From: an uncultured Oscillospiraceae bacterium | Lineage (GTDB): Bacteria > Bacillota > Clostridia > Oscillospirales > Acutalibacteraceae | Assembly: GCA_900540535.1 (NCBI GenBank) | Contig: UQGM01000050.1 | Span: 1 to 17,747 of the forward strand | Direction: 5' to 3' | Length of the DNA: 17,747 nucleotides | Shown here: positions 1 to 5,988 of the stretch, in pieces | Numbering within the stretch: position 1 is the stretch's first letter | How the letters are laid out: each line of letters opens with the position of its first letter | Made by a program: the position numbers and the translations under genes | The notes under the pieces: model-generated | The model's input: only the letters and a program-made list of their open reading frames with translations | Databases searched by the model: none | Told to the model about the DNA's origin: nothing

Positions 1-552
1 GGGGCAAAACCGCAGAATTGCGGATTTTGGCACCGTGGTAGAAACTTGCTCTAAGACTGCCGCAGACTGCCCCTGTCTGGGCTTTTCCGTACATAGAGCG
101 AACGGGGCGGGGCTTTCAGCCCGCTGTGCGCGGCCTTTTTTTCGCCAATATGACGCCGGAGAGGGGCTTCGCTGCCCGCTGGCTGCGGTCTTTATCTCTT
201 TTCGCCAAAGATACAAATGAGAAGCCGACAGCTACCCGCTGGACGGGGATTGCTACAAACTTTCTTTTGCCTCTGTAATGCGGGAAAAGGGAATTTGGCA
301 ACCGGCGGGGCAGAGAAATTTTCCTTTCACTCCCTACAACACCGCGTTTTGAAATTTGCCAAACGGGGCAGGCAGCTTTTTCTGGCTTCACCTACCTACT
401 ACGGGTGGCTTTGCGATTTTGCCAAACGGACAACAAAAAAAGCAGCAAATCTTTTTCAGACTTACTGCTTTCGCTGGCCGCCGGTGACGGCTGGTATTCA
501 GTTTAGTAAAAGGCTATCAGGCAAATGATGTTGAAAGTGATTTTGCGGTGTC
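1..552. other. GC-rich non-coding edge of a conjugative element
   Basis: No convincing gene is visible. Open frames exist on both strands because the stretch is GC-rich, but none has a Shine-Dalgarno and their translations are rich in Arg, Cys and Phe with no family resemblance. The short motif TTTGCCAAACGG recurs at about 356 and 417, with a TTTGGCAACCGG variant near 293. By context, downstream of the sigma/HTH pair at 831-1443, this should be the regulatory or accessory DNA of an integrative element. In Tn916-type elements excisionase and integrase follow here; neither is seen inside the window. Confidence 0.4.
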
Positions 553-750
553 TTAAAGCAGTTCCAACGCTCTTTTATACAATGGGTCTAATTCACACCC
601 GCAACTTCCACATTCCTCATCAGCCTGCTTAATTGCTGATATTAAAGATTCTTTATCAGATTTTCCGTCTAACCATTGTTGCGCGGGAATAGCTATTAAA
701 TCCCAACCGGATGCAACAAATTTTTGCATAATAGTTTTTAATTCTTCCAT
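553..750 (-). CDS. Small cysteine-containing hypothetical protein of the mobile element
   Basis: This is a 65-residue acidic protein that I do not recognise. The start is well supported: GAAAGGAG lies about 8 nt upstream of the ATG, and a good promoter lies at 799-827. The C-terminal half carries a cluster C-G-S-C-G-C (about residues 48-53) that could bind a metal, followed by a Leu-rich end. The N-terminal half looks helical, with a WDLIAIPAQQWLDG stretch. It sits downstream of the Tn916-like sigma/HTH pair in the same direction, where conjugative elements often carry small regulatory or accessory genes. Function is unknown; membership of the element is inference from position. Confidence 0.7.
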   Translation of the reverse strand: MEELKTIMQKFVASGWDLIAIPAQQWLDGKSDKESLISAIKQADEECGSCGCELDPLYKRALELL

Positions 751-798
751 AGTGCGGCTCCTTTCAAGATAGCAACTGACAAATTTGCGGTTACTCTG

Positions 799-827
799 AT
801 TTTACCATATCTACAGTGCAATGTCTA
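799..827 (-). promoter_or_regulatory. Promoter for the 65-aa protein gene
   Basis: On the minus strand TAGACA (-35, 822-827) and TAAAAT (-10, 799-804) are separated by 17 nt. The 65-aa gene begins at 750, about 49 nt beyond the -10 box. It overlaps the 3' end of the upstream gene only slightly, so the small gene can be expressed independently of the sigma/HTH pair. Confidence 0.55.
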
Positions 828-830
828 TGC

Positions 831-1028
831 TTATCGGTCAAATCTGAACTTGAATAGCGCGGCAATTAGCTGTTGTTTCACATATTCCTCAACCTCGGCG
901 TTGACCTGCCCGTGTACTTTGGAAAAGTAGCGGATATATCCGGCGTAGTGGGAAAGAACGGCGTTTACCGCGTCCGGGTCGCCCTCATGCGCTTTGACGA
1001 TTGTTTCATAGGGGAGAAGTTTACTCAT
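831..1028 (-). CDS. Helix-turn-helix (HTH_16-type) protein, Tn916 Orf8-like
   Basis: This 65-residue protein has the look of the short helix-turn-helix proteins found beside the sigma-like protein in Tn916-family conjugative elements. The pattern is Y-E-x-I-V-x-A-x-x-G-D-x-x-A-V near the N-terminus, then L-x-H-Y-x-x-Y-I, and an amphipathic C-terminal helix (EVEEYVKQQLIAALFKF). Its ATG lies inside the 3' end of the sigma-like gene, an 8-nt overlap on the minus strand, so translation of the pair is probably coupled. In Tn916 such proteins help control transfer and excision genes; the exact role here is inferred. Family assignment is by recall of the pattern. Confidence 0.75.
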   Translation of the reverse strand: MSKLLPYETIVKAHEGDPDAVNAVLSHYAGYIRYFSKVHGQVNAEVEEYVKQQLIAALFKFRFDR

Positions 1029-1443
1029 GGTCTTTCCCCTCCATGAGCCGCCGCAACCGTTTCAAAGCAAGCTGGATATGCCGCCCCGCTGTGCTGCGTG
1101 TCCGTCCGATATGTACGCCGATCACTCGCTGCGGCTGGCGCAGGAAGTGATAGCGGAAAATTTCTTCCTGTGTCTGCTCCGGCAAACGGGCAAGGGCGGC
1201 GGCAAGTTCCGCATGATACAAAACGGCGGTTTGGTCGCAGGCGGTAAAAAGATATTCTTCAAGCTGCTCCGGCTCGGCAAGCTGGACAAACTTCTCATTC
1301 ATCAGATAGTCAAGGGAAACTTCCCGTTCCCACCTCCGGCGCAGCTTCAAAATCTTGTCTATGGCTGCGTGACGAATGACAATCTTACAAAAGGCATTGA
1401 ATGTGTACTGGATATGCACTTTGTAGGCTTCATCTTCGGTCAT
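1021..1443 (-). CDS. Sigma-70-like regulator of the conjugative element (Tn916 Orf7-like)
   Basis: The protein has 140 residues from the chosen start. The C-terminal part (about 79-135) reads as a sigma region-4 helix-turn-helix: L-A-R-L-P-E-Q-T-Q-E-E-I-F, then an HIGRTRSTAGRHIQLALKRL recognition segment. The N-terminal half resembles the short region found in Tn916 Orf7-type sigma-like proteins. A frame open further upstream could add 25 residues, but that extension has no ribosome binding site. The ATG at 1443 is preceded by GAGAGGGGG at 7-8 nt and gives the expected family length. The next gene overlaps it by 8 nt. Its probable job is transcription of the element's excision or transfer module; this is inferred from family and context. 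Confidence 0.8.
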   Translation of the reverse strand: MTEDEAYKVHIQYTFNAFCKIVIRHAAIDKILKLRRRWEREVSLDYLMNEKFVQLAEPEQLEEYLFTACDQTAVLYHAELAAALARLPEQTQEEIFRYHFLRQPQRVIGVHIGRTRSTAGRHIQLALKRLRRLMEGKDHE

Positions 1444-1603
1444 GGAAATTCCCCCTCTCTGATAATAGTGCGGGGCGGCAGCACTCCTTGCTGTCGCCCC
1501 TTGATTGCCTACCAGCAAAGGCAGGCGGGGCTGTCAACGACGACGCGGAGCGGCGTTCATTTTATCGTTGACTGGCTCGGCTGGCTTTGCTATGACAATA
1601 TAG

Positions 1604-2047
1604 TTATTTCCAATGCCTTAACTGCGAAAGATACAAATCAAACTGATTACGTCTGGTTTTTTCATCTGCGTTATCGGGATTTGGCATATTCGCAACCAGA
1701 TAATCCAACAAAGATTCCTTGGATTGATATGCAAATTCCCCATTAGCATAGCACCATTTACAATAGTCCTCGTTATAGCTTCCGTCTGGTTCTCGGCTAA
1801 TCAGACCATCTTCATTCAATGGCATTCCGCAACACTGACAAACAAGTTGCCGTGGAGAACCCAGAAGCGTATTGATTGACACATCAAAAACTCGTGATAA
1901 CAGTTTTAAGGTATCTGTATTTGGCTGTGTTTCGCCTGTTTCCCAGCGACTAACCGCCTGTCGGGTAACTTGCACACGTTCAGCCAGTTGTTCTTGCGTA
2001 AGGTTGTTTTTCTCGCGTAAATTTTTAAGAATACCTTGTATTTCCAT
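1604..2047 (-). CDS. XRE-family regulator with C-terminal zinc ribbon
   Basis: This 147-residue DNA-binding protein has two parts. Residues 5-62 form a classic XRE/Cro-CI helix-turn-helix (LREKNNLTQEQLAERVQVTR, then QAVSRWETGE and a PNTDTLKLLSRVFDVSINTLL stretch). Residues 68-101 carry a zinc-ribbon pattern with Cys70, Cys73, Cys96 and Cys99, followed by a short helical tail. AGGAGGG lies at a good distance before the ATG, and a promoter with ideal 17-nt spacing sits just upstream. Proteins of this two-domain kind are common stand-alone regulators in Clostridia, and the zinc ribbon may sense metal or a partner protein. It borders the conjugative-element genes, so it may be element cargo or a chromosomal neighbour; the window does not decide. 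Confidence 0.85.
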   Translation of the reverse strand: MEIQGILKNLREKNNLTQEQLAERVQVTRQAVSRWETGETQPNTDTLKLLSRVFDVSINTLLGSPRQLVCQCCGMPLNEDGLISREPDGSYNEDYCKWCYANGEFAYQSKESLLDYLVANMPNPDNADEKTRRNQFDLYLSQLRHWK

Positions 2048-2077
2048 GCCCGTCCCTCCTAAAGGTTGTTTTTACTC

Positions 2078-2106
2078 ATTATAACTTCAAAACGGGGTTT
2101 TAACAA
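2078..2106 (-). promoter_or_regulatory. Promoter of the XRE/zinc-ribbon gene
   Basis: On the minus strand TTGTTA (-35, 2101-2106) and a perfect TATAAT (-10, 2078-2083) are separated by 17 nt. The predicted start of transcription lies about 25 nt before the ATG at 2047, which leaves a short leader containing the AGGAGGG ribosome binding site. Confidence 0.75.
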
Positions 2107-2149
2107 GCAACTCGCTGTTGCTGCGGAATAGTGGGCTGCTGTCTATCAA

Positions 2150-2924
2150 TTCTTATGTGTTACTTTATGGCACATGAGCATTGGTGTGCGAAATAAAGCA
2201 GGCTTAGCCTGTGCCGCTCATGCTGCGGAGGGATTAACTTGCTGCTTCTTACCCGCACTTTGATAAACGAGTAGATTTTGCCGCCCATGCTGCGGCGGTG
2301 CACCTACTTTTGTCCATAGCGACAAAAGTAGGCAAAAACGCATTTTTCTTGTCAAAACAGAAAGCACTAATCAGCGCAAGGCAAGCTTTCTCCCATACGC
2401 CCGCTGACGGCAGCTCTGAGGGTGCAGTTTTATCACCATCTAAGTGTAAACGTTTTGCTGTGTTCCATATCTTTTTCTTTGCCGTCAGCTTGGTGGCGTA
2501 AGCGTTCACCAATTCACGTCGGCAGTTTGGAAGGTTTTGTTTTATCACCAACAAAGCGTAAACGCTCTAATACTTTCCATATTCTTTCCTTTGCCGACGT
2601 GTGCGACTGTCGGGGAGTTAGTTTTATGTGGTTCTTTGGTTTGTATCTTTTTCTTTGCATAAACTCGGGTGCAGGCAATTATAGATACTTTTTACTGTCA
2701 CTTCGAGTGTGAATTGGGTGCAGCGTCACGCTGCCGCAGGCGCTTATAGTTGTTTCTTAACGTTACTTCGTGTGCGGCGGACACGTCCGCTTTCATTTCG
2801 CACACCTAAATAGAGTAATAGAAAAATATATATGCCTGCGATTAGGTTTTATTTTAGACGCAGGCACATATATTTATTTTTAGCTGTATCTCAGTGTGTG
2901 ACTTGAGTGCAGGCTCAGCCTGCC
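2150..2924 (+). repeat. Composite modular repeat, copy 1
   Basis: This gene-free gap of nearly 0.9 kb is filled by a composite repeat. In order it has: a degenerate 66-bp unit ending in GCAGGCTTAGCCTGT (2198-2212); a 67-bp head unit (2213-2279) with ACTTTGATAAACGA (2257-2270); a 12-bp perfect hairpin with 6-nt loop (2303-2332); a conserved linker with CACTAATCAGCGCAAGG; two 87-nt modules closed by GCTGACGGC/GCCGTCAGC (2403-2489) and CACGTCGGC/GCCGACGTG (2515-2601); and tail units at 2670-2734, 2735-2790 and 2859-2924. Tail palindromes are GCAGCGTCACGCTGC (2720-2734), GCGGACACGTCCGC (2777-2790) and GCAGGCTCAGCCTGC (2909-2923). Positions 2280-2493 are identical to 5183-5396. No transposase is present. 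The open frames inside overlap on both strands and I do not consider them genes. Confidence 0.9.
2824..2875 (-). terminator. Long hairpin, possible terminator of the kinase/hydrolase operon
   Basis: A 17-bp stem with one mismatch (GCCTGCG paired with CGCAGGC, extended by an AT-rich arm) encloses an 18-nt loop. On the minus strand the odd pair is a G-T wobble, and the stem is followed by a T-rich stretch (TATTTTTCTATT). It lies about 50 nt beyond the hydrolase stop codon, so it could terminate that operon. Its right arm is also the start of the last 66-bp tail unit of repeat copy 1. The equivalent hairpin in copy 2 (5688-5723) keeps only about 6 bp of stem. Confidence 0.5.
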
Positions 2925-3832
2925 TATATGCTTTTTATGAAAGAGTAAATCTCATTCCACGCCTTTTTGCTCTCCTTTAAAAAGGGAGCAAAATACTGGA
3001 AGTCATGGAACATCCCCTCGTACTTTGTGAGTGTCACTTTGACTCCCGCTCTCTTTGCTCTCTCATAAAGCATATCGCTGTCACTTTCGGAGGTTTCGCA
3101 GTCTCCGCACTGAATGAGCATTGGAGGAAAGCCGCTGTAATCCCCGAATGCCGGCGAAAGATACGGGTCTTTCGGGTCACTGGTTCCGCAATAAGGCGTT
3201 TTGCGTCTTATGTATTTTTCGTTTTCCTCAAAGCTCTGATTTTTAGGCAATGAATAAAGAGGATCTGTATAACAGTTTTTGCGGTAGGAGTCGCCGCTTG
3301 CAGTTAAATCTATAAAAGGAGAAACTGCCGCAATGGCAGCAGGAAGCTCTTCTCCCCTGTCACGGAGATTAAGGCAAAGAGCCAAAGCCAAATTTGCCCC
3401 CATACTGTCACCGACCATAATTATCCTCTTCGGTTCGATTCCGCTTTTTATCATACCCTCATAAGCGGATAGGCACTCATTGAGCAGTGACGGATGCACC
3501 TTTTCCTTACCCGCATTATAATCGATGCTGTAAACAGCATAACCTGTTTCGGCATATCTTTGAGCCATCTTTCTATACATAAGATTCATCCCCAACGCCG
3601 CTCCTCCGCCATGGATATGGAGAATAATTTTATCTTTACAGCAGTTTTTAACGGATAAAATTTCTGTTTTTACTCCGCCGAAAATTTCTGTTTTGTAATC
3701 AAAATCTATAGGCGGAGTATAAGGCATATCTTTTATTTTCACATTTCGTGAAAGGGACATATGATTCTTTCTGTAACGGTAAGTGGCAATTCTCAGAACC
3801 CCTTTCACCGCTCTTGCTCCAAGGGAAATCAT
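2924..3832 (-). CDS. Alpha/beta hydrolase, HSL-type esterase/lipase
   Basis: This 302-residue cytoplasmic hydrolase belongs to the hormone-sensitive-lipase-like family. Its oxyanion motif is HGGG at residues 74-77, the nucleophile is Ser143 in G-D-S-M-G, and the catalytic His is His276 in G-M-F-H-D-F. The acidic residue is probably Glu246 in the Q-C-G-D-C-E segment. The family hydrolyses short acyl or aryl esters; the substrate here is unknown. There is no signal peptide. The ATG overlaps the stop of the upstream kinase gene by 4 nt (ATGA), and GGAGG lies a rather long 11 nt upstream, so translation probably depends on coupling. The stop codon directly abuts the palindrome of a 66-bp repeat unit at 2909-2923, so the repeat begins where the gene ends. 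Confidence 0.88.
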   Translation of the reverse strand: MISLGARAVKGVLRIATYRYRKNHMSLSRNVKIKDMPYTPPIDFDYKTEIFGGVKTEILSVKNCCKDKIILHIHGGGAALGMNLMYRKMAQRYAETGYAVYSIDYNAGKEKVHPSLLNECLSAYEGMIKSGIEPKRIIMVGDSMGANLALALCLNLRDRGEELPAAIAAVSPFIDLTASGDSYRKNCYTDPLYSLPKNQSFEENEKYIRRKTPYCGTSDPKDPYLSPAFGDYSGFPPMLIQCGDCETSESDSDMLYERAKRAGVKVTLTKYEGMFHDFQYFAPFLKESKKAWNEIYSFIKSI

Positions 3833-4782
3833 AAGTTTTTAAGCCTCCGGTTCATGTTCTTTACAAGAGGATTCATTATAAATCCAACCAGAACTCCCGA
3901 TTTAATCAGACAGAAAACCTCGTTCCAGAGTCCGTAAAAGGCAAGCTTATCGTCACAGTGACGGCTCTCCCCGTATTTCTTTCTGTATGTTTCACCAAGG
4001 AAAAAGTGCTTTCCCGTGAGATTATAAAACTGAAACAAATCATATTCCCTGTCGGCATACATGGAATTTAAAGGGTCGATGAATCCCGCAAGATTTCCCT
4101 TTTTATCTATCATTATATTGGCTATATTGAGATCGCCGTGTATAAGACAGGCCTCCGTTACAGGCTCCGAGAAAATCACGTCAAATTTTTCCCATGCGGC
4201 ATTCATAGTATCCATAATTTTACCCGAAAGCTCACCCTTATTATAAAGTGCTTGAGCTTCACAGAGAACTGCCTCGGCAAAGGGTTTATAGCAATCAATC
4301 CAAGTTTCATAAACGGGATTCAGGGTATCTCCGAAACGCTCGCTCTTATGACTGTGGATGCTGTGAAGCGCCGATGTCACATTCTCGGCAAATTCCATTC
4401 GCTTTTTGCGGCTAGTGAGAAAAAATGAAACATCCATACAGGCGTTTCTGCCCTCAAGCATTTCCATGCCGTAACAGTCAACGGGGATTTTATCATCGGC
4501 CTGACGGACAAAAAGCACTTTAGGCATCTTTACAGGGGTACTTTCTCCGAGAAGCTTTAAATCATAAGCCTCTTTTTTCAGCATATCCTTTGCTCTGAGA
4601 AACTTTACCACCGCTTTTGTGTTATCCTCAAAAGTAACCTTAAATGCTTTTCCGAATGAACCGCCGCCAAGATATTTTATTTCTGCCGCTTTCTTTTTAA
4701 GCTCCGACTCTGCGGCATATACTGCGTACTTTTTGCCCTCATCATTTGTAAGAGGTATAGGCGTTATTCTTTTGACCTCCAT
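3829..4782 (-). CDS. APH/fructosamine-kinase-like phosphotransferase
   Basis: This 317-residue kinase-fold enzyme belongs to the aminoglycoside/choline/fructosamine kinase superfamily. Visible motifs are a Gly-rich loop (GGGSFGK, 39-45), an ATP-binding Lys (Lys60 in AVVKF), a Glu near 71, the catalytic loop HGDLNIANIM (215-224, catalytic Asp217) and the metal-binding Asp236 in G-F-I-D-P. It transfers ATP phosphate to a small molecule that cannot be named from sequence. A GTG at 4800 opens the frame, but AAGGAG sits 7 nt before the ATG at 4782, so that ATG is the better start. The 3' end overlaps the esterase gene by 4 nt; the two form an operon. This could be a resistance kinase or a metabolic sugar/amine kinase. 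The pairing with an esterase suggests small-molecule modification, but that is inference. Confidence 0.82.
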   Translation of the reverse strand: MEVKRITPIPLTNDEGKKYAVYAAESELKKKAAEIKYLGGGSFGKAFKVTFEDNTKAVVKFLRAKDMLKKEAYDLKLLGESTPVKMPKVLFVRQADDKIPVDCYGMEMLEGRNACMDVSFFLTSRKKRMEFAENVTSALHSIHSHKSERFGDTLNPVYETWIDCYKPFAEAVLCEAQALYNKGELSGKIMDTMNAAWEKFDVIFSEPVTEACLIHGDLNIANIMIDKKGNLAGFIDPLNSMYADREYDLFQFYNLTGKHFFLGETYRKKYGESRHCDDKLAFYGLWNEVFCLIKSGVLVGFIMNPLVKNMNRRLKNL

Positions 4783-4837
4783 AGTTTGGCTCCTTTTCAC
4801 TTATTTTGTTATCCATACTATATCAGACTTTTTTAAT

Positions 4838-4903
4838 TTAAAACATTTCCCGGGAATACCTTTTTTCATGAAGTTTGAGTATTTTTTCAAATTCTTTGCC
4901 CAT
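4838..4903 (-). CDS. Very short ORF or decayed gene start before the kinase
   Basis: A 21-residue frame (MGKEFEKILKLHEKRYSREM then Phe) is preceded by AAAGGAG 8 nt upstream of its ATG, a good initiation signal. The frame ends at TAA (4838-4840). If a single T in the TTTT run were absent, the frame would continue for 12 more residues and stop at 4801, directly before the kinase region. Thus it could be a leader peptide, a real microprotein or the remnant of a frameshifted gene. The K-I-L-x-L-H-x-K-R-Y pattern resembles the start of larger Clostridial hypothetical proteins, which favours decay. Evidence is limited to the ribosome binding site and amino-acid composition. Confidence 0.35.
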   Translation of the reverse strand: MGKEFEKILKLHEKRYSREMF

Positions 4904-4987
4904 TTTTTCTGCTCCTTTATGAGTGGAATTTACCGGTAATTACAGGTGGTTTTTTTGTTTTCTGCTGTCGATTCAGATTTAATGTTA

Positions 4988-5988
4988 CCGCAGGTGTGGC
5001 ATAATCGGCTTGTTTCTCCTTATGCTCACTTTGATAAACGAATTGATTTCGCCACTCATGCTACAACGGGATTAAATTGCTGCTCCTTACCCGCACTTTG
5101 ATAAATGAATAGGTTTTAACGCAGGCACTTATACTACGGTGCGCCGTATCTTGGTGTGCGAAATGAATCAGGCTTAGCCTGTGCCGCCCATGCTGCGGCG
5201 GTGCACCTACTTTTGTCCATAGCGACAAAAGTAGGCAAAAACGCATTTTTCTTGTCAAAACAGAAAGCACTAATCAGCGCAAGGCAAGCTTTCTCCCATA
5301 CGCCCGCTGACGGCAGCTCTGAGGGTGCAGTTTTATCACCATCTAAGTGTAAACGTTTTGCTGTGTTCCATATCTTTTTCTTTGCCGTCAGCTTGGATGT
5401 GTAAGCGTTCACAAATTCACGTCGGCAGTTTGGAGGGTTTTATTTTATCACCATCAAAGCGTAAACGCTCTAATACTTTCCATATTCTTTCCTTTGCCGA
5501 CGTGGGCGGCTGTCGTGGAGTTAGTTTTGTGTGATTCTTTGGTTTGTATCTTTTTCTTTGCATAAACTTTGGCGCAGGCAATTTTGGTTATTCCTCACCG
5601 TCACTTAGAGTGCGATTTGGATGCAAACTTAGTTTGCTGCGACTTGGGTGCATCGTCACGCTGCCAGGCTCAGCCTGCTTAAACAAAATGCCTTCGAATA
5701 GGTTTCATCTCAAACTCAGGCATTAATCTTTTATTTATGAGAAAATAACATTGTGTGGTTTATTGTGGCTTAGTGCAGTCTGAACCCACTCGCAGGCACT
5801 TATAGCTGTTTTTTGCCGCCACTTCGTGTGCGGCTTGGGTGCAGGCTCAGCCTGCTCGCAGGCAATTGTAGTTGTTCCTTACCGCCACTTCGTGTGCGGA
5901 ATGGGTGCAGCGTCACGCTGCCCGCAGGCACTTATATTTTCTCATTTCCGACAGTCGGTGTGCGGATTATGTGCAGATTTAATCTGCC
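4988..5988 (+). repeat. Composite modular repeat, copy 2
   Basis: The longest copy fills the gap between the kinase operon and the GH2 gene. It contains two head units (about 4988-5050 and 5051-5119, with ACTTTGATAAACGA at 5028-5041 and a one-base variant at 5095-5108), a 66-bp unit (5120-5185), the 12-bp hairpin (5206-5235), the conserved linker, 87-nt modules at 5306-5392 and 5418-5504, and a long tail. The tail has a 66-bp unit at 5573-5638 with palindrome GCAAACTTAGTTTGC, a short unit at 5639-5665, a second palindrome at 5665-5677, a weak hairpin at 5688-5723, and three head-to-tail 66-bp units from 5791. The 5183-5396 core is identical to 2280-2493 in copy 1. No gene is supported inside. 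Confidence 0.9.
5791..5988 (+). repeat. Three tandem 66-bp units with variable palindromes
   Basis: Units at 5791-5856, 5857-5922 and 5923-5988 are each exactly 66 bp. Each starts with CGCAGGCA and continues with a hairpin around CCGCCACTTCGTGTGCGG (variant in the third unit). Each then has a spacer with TGCA and ends in a 15-nt palindrome. The palindromes are GCAGGCTCAGCCTGC (5841-5855), GCAGCGTCACGCTGC (5907-5921) and GCAGATTTAATCTGC (5973-5987). The arms differ in sequence but remain self-complementary. The last unit overlaps the final codons and stop of the GH2 gene (stop 5979-5981). Confidence 0.9.

Noticed and set aside
1027..1746. 239-codon plus-strand open frame
   Set aside because: It is antisense to the sigma-like gene and part of the XRE gene, both of which have family motifs and ribosome binding sites; it has none.
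2249..2712. Open frames inside repeat copy 1 (and matching ones at 5061-5534 and 11059-11398) with similar translations
   Set aside because: They overlap on both strands, start without proper ribosome binding sites and span stem-loop modules. Similarity follows from repeat identity at the DNA level.
4800..4800. GTG start for the kinase gene
   Set aside because: AAGGAG is placed 7 nt before the ATG at 4782 and lies downstream of the GTG, so initiation at the ATG is favoured.
5791..5988. CRISPR array
   Set aside because: The whole 66-bp unit repeats without unique spacers, and there are no cas genes; the variable part is a self-complementary palindrome.
5120..5988. Simple rho-independent terminators
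   Set aside because: The palindromes have a one-base centre and no T tract on either side, so they do not fit intrinsic terminators, apart from the separate hairpin at 2824-2875.
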